A stretch of DNA of 11,086 nt, from contig ONWZ01000127.1 in assembly GCA_900321645.1 (NCBI GenBank), positions 1 to 11,086 of the forward strand. The letters run 5' to 3'. Positions 1-7,097 of this stretch are shown piece after piece. The notes under the pieces are model-generated. The model was not told where the DNA came from and did not search any database. It saw nothing but the letters and a program-made list of their open reading frames with translations. The stretch is from an uncultured Eubacteriales bacterium (GTDB lineage Bacteria; Bacillota_I; Bacilli_A; RF39; UBA660). The stretch's first letter is position 1. Each line of letters begins with the position of its first letter. Both the position numbers and the translations under genes were made by a program.

Positions 1-1497
1 AAACATTTCATTTAATCTACTCTTTGAATTTACAATATAATTAGTGCGATAATCATACTTAATTGTTTTATAATTAACACTTGATACGTAATAATCAAAT
101 AGTTTATAGAAGGTTTCATTCTTATTAACATCACGAACGATAAAACTATATTCATTACCTAAAGTATCTTGATAAATTATTTTATAATTCTTAAATTTAT
201 TATCTTTGTAGTATTCATAAGTATCACGATCAATCATCACAATACTATCAACATTAATACCACGTAATAATTCATCCGTATTATTAAATGATTTGGGAGT
301 AATCCCATTTGTTACCAAATAGTCATAAAGATAAGTATTACTAACAGTATAGATATCATTTCCTTTTAAACTTCTAACAGAATTTACTAACATAGCTTCT
401 TTACTCAATATGACATATTCTTCCTTAAATGGGCTATTGGTATTTAGTACATCAACATTAATGCCAGTCGTATCAAAATTTGCAAATACTAAATCGACTT
501 CACCACGTGATAAGGCTTGTTTTAATTCCATAATATTTGGATATTCAACTAATCTAAAATCGACACTAGCCATCTCCTCAAAGCCATTTAAATAATTAGA
601 TAATGTACCAACATATTCTTTATTAACAGTACTTTCAAATGGCATATTGATCGTATATCCATAGATGTATGAACTAGCATTATAGCTCATCTTTTCAGCT
701 TCAGAGATATTTTTATATTTAAAGAAAGTATTTAAAAATAACGTTTTATATTTTTCTTCTTCAAAATTATCATTATAAGTAATATTAAACTTACGCATAA
801 TATTTAATAAATTTTTATCATTACTAACCGTTAATACATATCTATCATACACTTCACTAATATGATATACAATTGATAAATCATTTTTTAAAATATCGTC
901 CAAATATAAATTACCTGGAATAGCAAGATAATCCACTTCATTACCTTTTAAGAAATTTAACATCTCATCAAATGTTTTTGCGTTAACAATCTTAATATCT
1001 TTACCATCATTTAAATAGTATCTAATATTAGCTACATCTTGATCAAATACACAAAGTGTTGATCCAGCTAAATCAGAAATATCATTAATCGTATTACTCT
1101 CTTTACCGACAAGTACATAATAGTCTTTATACATTTCAATATCATTATCAGTTAATTCATCCGTAAAATTAAGAACCTTAAAGGCCGTATCACGCAAAGT
1201 ACTTTCACTATCAGTTAGATATGAAACTTTATTAAACTCTATATTATAAGCTTTTGTAAACTCATCTAGGTATGAGAAAATAATTCCCTCTCCATCTTGT
1301 CCATAAATTGGAACATCATTATAGACACTCACATCGATAACATTACTATTATGACTACTAATCCAATTCTTTTCAATAATTGATAAACTAGAATCATCTT
1401 TAGTATAATTTAAAATGAAAATCACGAGTGAAATAATACATATTAAAGCAATAACACTAATAATAACTATTTTATTTAATTTATTATTCTTTTTCAT
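1..1497 (-). CDS. Sensor-like membrane protein with two tandem periplasmic-binding (Venus-flytrap) domains, 3' end cut off
   Basis: An uninterrupted reading frame of 499 codons runs from an ATG at 1497 off the left edge, with no stop in the window. A hydrophobic segment at about residues 9-31 follows a Lys-rich start (MKKNNKLNK) and is a signal anchor or signal peptide. Two bacterial solute-binding family 3-like domains follow. The first spans about residues 40-260, with an EKNWISSH lead-in, ISDLAGSTLCVF (about 140) and GNEVDYLAIP (about 185). The second spans about 280-478, with SLKGNDIYTVS (about 376) and RGEVDLVFANF (about 331). The paired 'DLxG' and 'EVDxxxA' signatures show that the domain is duplicated. 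The lead-in resembles the start of flytrap domains in BvgS/EvgS-type sensor kinases and in some GGDEF or EAL proteins, so an output domain may lie beyond the edge (inference). The start is 7 nt after the 153-aa gene, with an AGGTG ribosome site overlapping that gene's stop. A plain tandem binding protein is also possible. Confidence 0.85.
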   Translation of the reverse strand, partial: MKKNNKLNKIVIISVIALICIISLVIFILNYTKDDSSLSIIEKNWISSHNSNVIDVSVYNDVPIYGQDGEGIIFSYLDEFTKAYNIEFNKVSYLTDSESTLRDTAFKVLNFTDELTDNDIEMYKDYYVLVGKESNTINDISDLAGSTLCVFDQDVANIRYYLNDGKDIKIVNAKTFDEMLNFLKGNEVDYLAIPGNLYLDDILKNDLSIVYHISEVYDRYVLTVSNDKNLLNIMRKFNITYNDNFEEEKYKTLFLNTFFKYKNISEAEKMSYNASSYIYGYTINMPFESTVNKEYVGTLSNYLNGFEEMASVDFRLVEYPNIMELKQALSRGEVDLVFANFDTTGINVDVLNTNSPFKEEYVILSKEAMLVNSVRSLKGNDIYTVSNTYLYDYLVTNGITPKSFNNTDELLRGINVDSIVMIDRDTYEYYKDNKFKNYKIIYQDTLGNEYSFIVRDVNKNETFYKLFDYYVSSVNYKTIKYDYRTNYIVNSKSRLNEMF

Positions 1498-1504
1498 ATA
1501 ACAC

Positions 1505-1966
1505 CTAATTTCTAGTCCAACTTATTTTCTCTTTTTCAGGGTGTTTTGTACCAGCAATTGTATATGATTTATCATTTCCCTCATCATCCAATTGTTCTTC
1601 TTGGGTTAATAAGAATTCAAAATCATACATTTCTAGGTATTCTTCATCATAATGTTCTAACGTTTTAGTTGCAATTTCTTTAGCGGTATCTTTAGATGTA
1701 TCTTTAGTAAAGGTAATAATTGTATAAACAATTTTTCCTTGTGTACGAATAGTAATTTTTTCTACTTCATCTAGTTCTTTTGTTTCAGATATTACCTCAT
1801 CTGTTACAGTTTTAGGAATTTCCTTTAATCCATTTAATCTATCGCCATATTCACCTTTACCTGTTGAGAAAATCATCCTTGAAAAAATAGCAAACATAAC
1901 AATTAGTAAAATCAACGTTAACCCACCAATTATCGCTAACCCCATATGTCTTTTTAACACTTTCAT
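1505..1966 (-). CDS. Single-pass membrane protein of unknown function, 153 aa
   Basis: I do not recognise a named family. The protein begins MKVLKRHMG, has one hydrophobic segment at about residues 8-32 (GLAIIGGLTLILLIVMFAIF), and then a soluble part of about 120 residues that is rich in charged and Thr residues and ends in KISWTRN. The N-in/C-out orientation follows from the positive residues before the helix (inference). An in-frame ATG lies two codons upstream at 1972, but the GGAGG at 1974-1978 sits only 1 nt from it and 7 nt from the ATG at 1966, so I chose 1966. The alternating short strands and helix after the membrane segment (VEKITIRTQGKIVYTIITF, then a helix to about residue 110) suggest a small alpha/beta domain. 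It is the first gene of a unit with the tandem flytrap protein, whose ribosome site overlaps its stop codon, so the two are probably translationally coupled and may work together. Confidence 0.85.
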   Translation of the reverse strand: MKVLKRHMGLAIIGGLTLILLIVMFAIFSRMIFSTGKGEYGDRLNGLKEIPKTVTDEVISETKELDEVEKITIRTQGKIVYTIITFTKDTSKDTAKEIATKTLEHYDEEYLEMYDFEFLLTQEEQLDDEGNDKSYTIAGTKHPEKEKISWTRN

Positions 1967-1973
1967 ATTCATA

Positions 1974-1978
1974 CCTCC
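1974..1978 (-). promoter_or_regulatory. Ribosome binding site GGAGG that decides the start of the 153-aa gene
   Basis: The minus strand reads GGAGG 7 nt before the ATG at 1966 and only 1 nt before the alternative ATG at 1972. Normal Shine-Dalgarno spacing is about 5-10 nt, so initiation at 1966 is favoured. Confidence 0.8.
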
Positions 1979-1989
1979 ACACTATCTTA

Positions 1990-2018
1990 ATTATACATTA
2001 AAAAAGAATATTTTTCAA
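1990..2018 (-). promoter_or_regulatory. Sigma-A type promoter for the 153-aa protein / flytrap sensor unit
   Basis: On the minus strand, TTGAAA (2013-2018) is followed after exactly 17 nt by TATAAT (1990-1995). That is a perfect -10 and a 5-of-6... near-consensus -35 at optimal spacing. Transcription would start near 1983, giving a leader of about 17 nt that holds the GGAGG site. The -35 element lies in one arm of the hairpin at 2000-2052, so this promoter overlaps the end of the preceding replication/lipoprotein unit. Confidence 0.8.
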
Positions 2019-2052
2019 TCATATATTACATATTATGAAAATATTCTTTTTT
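2000..2052 (-). terminator. AT-rich hairpin, probable intrinsic terminator after the lipoprotein gene
   Basis: The arms 2000-2016 and 2037-2052 are complementary over 16 pairs with a single bulged base, around a loop of about 20 nt. Read on the minus strand, the second arm ends in a run of six U, 8 nt or more past the lipoprotein stop at 2060. The stem is nearly all A-U, which is weak for a terminator, and the U-run is part of the stem. It could instead be a roughly symmetrical structure with some function in both directions. Confidence 0.5.
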
Positions 2053-2059
2053 AATTATT

Positions 2060-2944
2060 TTATTCTTCATTTTGCTTATACCTAGCAATTAAAGTTATAT
2101 CTTCGGTTATATTTGTTTCAGAATCAAATTTTTCACCATTGTATTCCCAGTAAAGAAAGGTATACCCTTCTTTTTCAGGAGTCGGTAATTCAATTACTGT
2201 TTTACCAGCAATAATCATTTGAGAATTAATTTCACTACCACCATCTGTATCAAATGTTACTTTATAGTAAATATTGGCTTCATAATTAGCTTTAATGGTC
2301 GTATCTTTGCTTAATGGTTTATCAAAATTATATCTTTCATCATCAATTGTCCAATACGTGAAGGTATAACCAAATTTAAGTGGTGTTGATGGCCTATTAG
2401 GAATAGTTCCTTTTTCAATTTCAACTTCGACAGTACCGGTACCACCATCAAGGTCATATTTAACAATCAAGCGGTTCTTTTCAAATTTAGCCATTAACGT
2501 TACATCTTTTGTAACTGGATTATTAAAATCATATTTCGTATCGCCATCATACCAACCTAAAAACTTATGTTTTTCTTTTTTTGGAACCTTTTTTGGAACT
2601 GACACTTTCTCCCCTTCTTTGACACTGACAGTTCTTATTTCATCGCCAAAATCAAAAGTTACAATATATGTTTTTACGGGATTTGGTTCAGCTACCCATG
2701 TAGCTTCCAAAGTCATATCTTCATTAACCGGCTTATTCATATTATATTCGAAGCCATTTTTGGCCCAACCCATAAAGATATAGCCTTCTTTAATAGGATT
2801 CTCAACGTCCCCTAGAGGTTCTCCTTTAGTTACTTTGACAGTTAAAATGCTTTCTCCCCCATCAAGAAAAGTAACGGTATAAGTTTGTCTTTTACAGGCT
2901 GAAAGCAACAATATTAAGATAAATAATATACTTATTTTTTTCAT
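2060..2944 (-). CDS. Surface lipoprotein made of four InlB-type (Listeria-Bacteroides) repeats
   Basis: The 294-aa product starts with a short lipoprotein signal peptide (MKKISILFILILLLSAC). The lipobox LSAC places the lipidated Cys at residue 17. The rest is almost entirely four repeats of about 62-65 residues, at roughly 22-84, 93-154, 159-222 and 226-289. Each has a 'YxVTFD.GG' strand, a 'GYxFxGW' centre (in the last two GW is changed to YW) and an ending such as 'NPVTKDVTLMAKF'. These match the InlB B-repeat / Flg_new beta-grasp-like fold, which is common in surface proteins of Gram-positive and gut bacteria. No leucine-rich repeats, enzyme domain or LPXTG anchor is present, so this is a compact membrane-anchored repeat protein, perhaps an adhesin or envelope stalk (inference). 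It begins 2 nt after the dnaE stop, with its ribosome site inside dnaE, so its translation is probably coupled to the polymerase. Confidence 0.93.
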   Translation of the reverse strand: MKKISILFILILLLSACKRQTYTVTFLDGGESILTVKVTKGEPLGDVENPIKEGYIFMGWAKNGFEYNMNKPVNEDMTLEATWVAEPNPVKTYIVTFDFGDEIRTVSVKEGEKVSVPKKVPKKEKHKFLGWYDGDTKYDFNNPVTKDVTLMAKFEKNRLIVKYDLDGGTGTVEVEIEKGTIPNRPSTPLKFGYTFTYWTIDDERYNFDKPLSKDTTIKANYEANIYYKVTFDTDGGSEINSQMIIAGKTVIELPTPEKEGYTFLYWEYNGEKFDSETNITEDITLIARYKQNEE

Positions 2945-2946
2945 GC

Positions 2947-5868
2947 TTACTCCTTTAAGACGATAATTTTAGATACAATTATTTGATAGTTATCAAATCT
3001 TTTTTCTACTTTTCCATAGACGTTAATTATATCATGCTTTTTTAAATTGTTGTATTCACTATATTCATTAGGAAATAGCGTTAAATCAACTTGTTTATAT
3101 TCATCGCTGGCTTTAATAAAGGCCATAACATCATTCTTTTTAGTCATAATTTCTTTAATGCTTAATACTTCCAAAATAATGTTTATATATTTTTCATTAT
3201 AGTTATCTAAAACTAGTGTGCTAATAGCTTTAATATCTTTATATTTACTTACCGGATGAGCTTGCAAATAAAAACCAAAAGTATTAAATTCAAGGTTGAC
3301 TAATTCTTCTTTAGAATACTCTGATACTTCATCGATAATTGGCTCGGCAATTTCAATTAAGGTATTATCACTTGCTAATTCAGCATAATTTAAAATGTTC
3401 TCTAAATTGATAATTAATGTATGTCGATTATAGCCTAAATTATTAAAGGCACCAGATAAGATTAATGGTTCTAATATTTTTTTATTAACACCATTATGAT
3501 AAGTCCTTTTAACAAAATCAATAAAACTAATAAACGGTCCTTTTTCACGTTCAATTAAAATGTCATTTAAACTACTTATACCAACATTTCTAATGATATT
3601 TAACGGACAAATAATCTTTTTATCATGAATAATATAATTACTTTCAGATAGATTAATATCCGGTGGTAACACATCAATATTTCTGCTTCTTAGTTTGGAA
3701 ATATATGCACTTGTTTTACTTTCATTATTCGCAACATTGGATAGTAATGATAACATAAAATATTCATAAAAATGCGTCTTTAAGAAAGCCATGCGATAAG
3801 CAATCATCGCATAAGCGACGGCATGTGATTTGTTGAAACCATAGTTAGCAAATTTTAAAATTAAATTATAGACTTGTAGAGCAGTTTCTTTAGAATAATT
3901 ATTATTAACACTACCAGAAATAAACTTTTCTTTTTCTTTTAAAAGAACTTCTTCTTTCTTTTTAGACATTGCTCTTCTTAAAATATCAGCTTCTCCTAAG
4001 GTATAACCAGCCATTTTAACCGCTATTTGCATAACCTGTTCTTGGTAGATAATAATCCCATAAGTCTCTTTTAAAATATCTTCAAGACTAGAATCAATAT
4101 AATCAATTTTACTTGGATTTTTTCTTCTTTCTAAGTAAGTAGGAATACTATCCATTGGTCCTGGGCGATATAAAGAAGTAGCAGCCACAATATCCTTAAA
4201 ATCGGTTGGTTTTAATTGCTTTAAGAATTTAATCATACCAGGTGCTTCAAACTGAAAGATTCCTTCAGTATCACCACTGGCAAATGTTTCTAAAGTTTTT
4301 TTATCATTTAGAGGAATATTTTCAAAAGTAATATTTAAATTAGTATCTTTTCTAATATTATTAATAACTTCATCAATTAAAGTTAAATTAGAAATACCTA
4401 AAAAGTCCATTTTAAGTAATCCTAACGGCTCTAAATAATCTTTAGAATATGCTGAAAGATACATTCCCATTTGATTTTTATATAATGGGATAGTTTCATC
4501 AATATCATATTTACTCATAACTACTCCAGCCGCATGAATGGAAATGTGACGTGGTAAACCTTCTAGATGAAGAGCAATATCATATAATTTCTTTAATTCA
4601 TCGGAATTATTAACTAATTTCTTTAAATTAGCATTTTCCCCGTATGAAGTTGCTAAATCTTTCGGACATAATTTAGCTAAAGTATCGATTAATCCTTGTT
4701 TTAAATCTAATACTCTACCGACATCACGAATAACTTGTTTAGCTCCCAAGGTATTAAAAGTAATTATTCCAACAACTTTCTTTTCACCATATTTTTTAAT
4801 TACATAATCGATTACATCTTGTCTCTTTAAGGCATCAAAATCGATATCGATATCGGGCATGGTTACTCTTTCTTCATTCAAAAATCTTTCAAACAAAAGA
4901 TTATATTTCAAAGGATCAATATCAGTAATCCCTAAGGTATAACTAACCAAAGAACCTGCCGCCGATCCTCTACCAGGGCCCACTAAAATATGATGCTTTT
5001 TGGCATATAAAACATAATCATAAACAATTAAGAAATAATCATTAAAGCCCATTTTATCGATAACTTTTAATTCTTTATCTAATCTTTCTAAATATTCATC
5101 TGGTACTTTATTATTTAGTCTTTTATTTAAACCTTTTAATGATAAATCATGTAAAAATTTTTTACTATCAACATCTTTATCATAGATTGGTAATAAACCT
5201 TCCGTATAATTTAATGTAACATTACAATTATCTATAATATATTTGATATTTTTCAAATCTTCCTTATCGGAAATATTAATTATTTCATCTTGAGTTGGTA
5301 AATGCATCCCTTTATTTTTATTTAATTCATATTCCCCAATAACTTTACCAAGTCTAATCATCTGAGCATAATCTAGGTATACATGATCTTTTTCTTTTAA
5401 ATAGCTAACGTTACTGATATATACTTTTTTATCAGTAATTTTTACTTTCTCTTCAAGATTATGATACCCGATGAATTTATCTTCATATAAATTATAAATT
5501 TTTTCATTATAAAAAGAAAAAGGCATAACTAAAATAAGATTATCTTTATGTTTTTTTAAGTCTTCATAAGTAAGACTCTTATCAGAAACAATTGTCGATA
5601 ATTTTATTAGATGTTTATACCCATTATTATTTTTAGCATATAAAAGAAATTGTGTATCATCAACCGTTAAAGTAATTCCAATAATTGGCTTTAGGTTATT
5701 TTTACGACATTCTTCATAAAATTCCATAACCCCAAACATGTTGCCCTCATCAGTTATGGCAAGTGAAGTATAACCATAGCTAACTGCTAGACTAACTAAT
5801 TTTTTAATATCATTTAAGCTATTTAAAATAGAGTAACTAGTTTTTACTTGTAGCGCAGTATAAGCCAT
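2947..5868 (-). CDS. dnaE: DNA polymerase III alpha subunit, DnaE type
   Basis: This is a C-family replicative DNA polymerase of 973 aa. In low-GC Gram-positives DnaE usually works beside PolC, extending RNA primers before handoff. Visible parts, in order: a PHP domain (1 to about 230); the polymerase core with PGRGSAAGS (298-306), PDIDIDF (338-344, acidic residues D341 and D343) and LLKMDFLG (484-491, D488); SLYRPGPMDSIP (565-576); YGIIIYQEQVMQIA (603-616); YGFNKSHAVAYA (676-687); a helix-hairpin-helix region around 755-790; and a C-terminal OB fold (about 895-970). By family alignment the three catalytic aspartates are present. The PHP domain has lost metal ligands: the usual LHxHS reads LQVKTSYS and TDH reads TDE, so it should have no proofreading activity, as in other Gram-positive DnaE proteins. 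It is shorter than the roughly 1100 aa of typical DnaE and ends at the OB fold, with no tau-binding tail. The start has AAGGG at a 6-nt spacing. It lies 21 nt after the 91-aa gene. Confidence 0.97.
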   Translation of the reverse strand: MAYTALQVKTSYSILNSLNDIKKLVSLAVSYGYTSLAITDEGNMFGVMEFYEECRKNNLKPIIGITLTVDDTQFLLYAKNNNGYKHLIKLSTIVSDKSLTYEDLKKHKDNLILVMPFSFYNEKIYNLYEDKFIGYHNLEEKVKITDKKVYISNVSYLKEKDHVYLDYAQMIRLGKVIGEYELNKNKGMHLPTQDEIINISDKEDLKNIKYIIDNCNVTLNYTEGLLPIYDKDVDSKKFLHDLSLKGLNKRLNNKVPDEYLERLDKELKVIDKMGFNDYFLIVYDYVLYAKKHHILVGPGRGSAAGSLVSYTLGITDIDPLKYNLLFERFLNEERVTMPDIDIDFDALKRQDVIDYVIKKYGEKKVVGIITFNTLGAKQVIRDVGRVLDLKQGLIDTLAKLCPKDLATSYGENANLKKLVNNSDELKKLYDIALHLEGLPRHISIHAAGVVMSKYDIDETIPLYKNQMGMYLSAYSKDYLEPLGLLKMDFLGISNLTLIDEVINNIRKDTNLNITFENIPLNDKKTLETFASGDTEGIFQFEAPGMIKFLKQLKPTDFKDIVAATSLYRPGPMDSIPTYLERRKNPSKIDYIDSSLEDILKETYGIIIYQEQVMQIAVKMAGYTLGEADILRRAMSKKKEEVLLKEKEKFISGSVNNNYSKETALQVYNLILKFANYGFNKSHAVAYAMIAYRMAFLKTHFYEYFMLSLLSNVANNESKTSAYISKLRSRNIDVLPPDINLSESNYIIHDKKIICPLNIIRNVGISSLNDILIEREKGPFISFIDFVKRTYHNGVNKKILEPLILSGAFNNLGYNRHTLIINLENILNYAELASDNTLIEIAEPIIDEVSEYSKEELVNLEFNTFGFYLQAHPVSKYKDIKAISTLVLDNYNEKYINIILEVLSIKEIMTKKNDVMAFIKASDEYKQVDLTLFPNEYSEYNNLKKHDIINVYGKVEKRFDNYQIIVSKIIVLKE
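2950..2955 (-). promoter_or_regulatory. Ribosome binding site AAGGAG of the lipoprotein gene, inside the last codons of dnaE
   Basis: AAGGAG encodes the final Lys-Glu of DnaE and lies 5 nt before the lipoprotein ATG, with the dnaE TAA in between. Ribosomes finishing dnaE would pass over this site, a classic arrangement for translational coupling. Confidence 0.8.
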
Positions 5869-5889
5869 GAATATCCCTTCTTTCAGTTA

Positions 5890-6165
5890 TTAAAATCTCC
5901 AGATAAAGTACATAACGAGAGCGGCTGCTAACGCAATGACTGTAGCTAATATAGCGACACTTGAAAAGCCACTACTTTTAACCCCAATATCAGCTCCTAA
6001 AATAGAACCTTTAAATTTCTTAGCTAAACGACTTTCTTTTTTAGTTTTATGATTAGAAAGCGTATAATTCTTAGCTAATTTTACTTCATAGTTATCACTT
6101 GAATCAGCAATAAGTGTTTCTTCTTTTCCCTCATCATTAACGTATTTTTTACTAAGATTATTCAT
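5890..6165 (-). CDS. Small protein with one C-terminal membrane segment, between dnaI and dnaE
   Basis: I do not recognise a family. The 91-aa product has a hydrophilic N-terminal part of about 65 residues, rich in Lys, Asn, Ser and Glu. It ends in a single hydrophobic helix at about 68-88 (SSVAILATVIALAAALVMYF) followed by IWRF. A Lys/Arg-rich stretch (KTKKESRLAKKFKG, 40-53) precedes the helix, so the N-terminal part should face the cytoplasm, which is a tail-anchored layout. There is no signal peptide. The start is well supported: GAGG, which overlaps the TGA stop of dnaI, sits 6 nt before the ATG. It is 7 nt after dnaI and 21 nt before dnaE, so all three are co-transcribed. Its position inside a replication operon suggests a membrane link for replication proteins, but nothing in its sequence proves that. 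Confidence 0.85.
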   Translation of the reverse strand: MNNLSKKYVNDEGKEETLIADSSDNYEVKLAKNYTLSNHKTKKESRLAKKFKGSILGADIGVKSSGFSSVAILATVIALAAALVMYFIWRF

Positions 6166-6172
6166 AATTTCC

Positions 6173-7096
6173 TCACTTTCTTAAATTAACACTAATCATA
6201 GTGATATCATCTGTTAATTGTTTTATTCTTTCAATAATTCTTTTAGCTTTCACTAAATCAACTTCTCTACTTGTTGTACTTAAATGTTGTGATAATTCTT
6301 CAACCGTTAAATTAGAAGTAAAGAAAGTTGGTAAATTTTCTTCCATTCGATACTGTAAGATAGTTCCTAAAACTTCATCTCTACCCCATTCGGTAACAGT
6401 TTCAGCTCCAATATCATCAAGTAGCAATAATTCAGCTTTTTTAATTTTATTAAACAAAGTAGTATATTCTTCATTATCACCAAAAGTTGACTTTAAACTT
6501 CTTAAAAATTCAGGATAGTAAATAATCGCTACTTTCTTCCCTTTTTTAGCAAGTTCATTTAACATTGCGGATAATAAATAAGTCTTTCCACAACCAAAAT
6601 TACCATTTAAATATAACCCTTTAACATCTTTTCCTTTTTCATAATTATCAAGAAATTCTTTAATCCATTTGATAACTGGGAAACGATTTTTATCCTTCGT
6701 ATCAATATCTTTCATTTTAGCATTTTTAATATCTTTTGGCATATCAAAATAATAGATATTATCTAAGTATTTATTTTGCTCATCTAAAGCTACTTTATAC
6801 TTACAAGGAACATAAGCAAATTCAAGTTCTTCCCCAATTACATCTGGTGTATAACAATATCCTGATACTTCATTTTTACATTCTAAAATATTCTTACACT
6901 TAGAACAATTATTATGTTCACAAGCAGATAATTCTAATCTAGTTGTATATTTCATTAAAGTATCAGTACTTAATTTAGTTTGATTAGCTAATCTTTTAAA
7001 CATAACATCATTATCATAATCTTTACGATAATCACTCTCTAATTTAGATAATGATTTTTTATAATTGTCTTTAATAACGGTTTTAATACTATCCAT
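6173..7096 (-). CDS. dnaI: Primosomal protein DnaI, replicative helicase loader
   Basis: A 307-aa AAA+ ATPase that, in Bacillus, loads the hexameric DnaC helicase onto DNA together with DnaB and DnaD. The N-terminal part (1 to about 110) is the helicase-interaction domain. It carries a Cys cluster (C59, C64, C67, C73, C81, C98) with nearby His, consistent with the zinc-binding fold known for this region. The ATPase part has Walker A GNFGCGKT (165-172, K171), Walker B ELLLLDDIG (222-230, D227/D228) and a sensor-1 like FFTSNLT (258-264). Basic residues in AKRIIERIK (284-292) are candidate arginine finger or sensor-2 positions. The length is close to the B. subtilis protein (about 311 aa). It follows dnaB by 1 nt, and its ribosome site lies within the dnaB coding end. 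Pairing with dnaB matches the conserved Bacillota dnaB-dnaI order. Confidence 0.96.
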   Translation of the reverse strand: MDSIKTVIKDNYKKSLSKLESDYRKDYDNDVMFKRLANQTKLSTDTLMKYTTRLELSACEHNNCSKCKNILECKNEVSGYCYTPDVIGEELEFAYVPCKYKVALDEQNKYLDNIYYFDMPKDIKNAKMKDIDTKDKNRFPVIKWIKEFLDNYEKGKDVKGLYLNGNFGCGKTYLLSAMLNELAKKGKKVAIIYYPEFLRSLKSTFGDNEEYTTLFNKIKKAELLLLDDIGAETVTEWGRDEVLGTILQYRMEENLPTFFTSNLTVEELSQHLSTTSREVDLVKAKRIIERIKQLTDDITMISVNLRK

Positions 7097-7097
7097 C

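Noticed and set aside
410..595. Plus-strand reading frame of 61 codons
   Set aside because: It lies wholly opposite the flytrap-domain gene, whose frame is open for 499 codons with clear family signatures. The product is Ser/Thr-rich with no ribosome site, so it is a shadow.
2060..2944. Four repeats as a possible DNA repeat or mobile element
   Set aside because: The periodicity is at the protein level (InlB-type fold). The DNA copies are strongly diverged and there are no flanking inverted repeats or target duplications.
4838..4860. Repeated ATCGAT units that look like a short tandem repeat
   Set aside because: They encode the alternating Asp-Ile of the polymerase catalytic motif PDIDIDF, so protein constraint explains the repetition.
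6201..6518. Plus-strand reading frame of 105 codons
   Set aside because: It is antisense to the ATPase domain of dnaI, which carries intact Walker and sensor motifs. The product is low-complexity Ser/Leu/Val, typical of a shadow frame.
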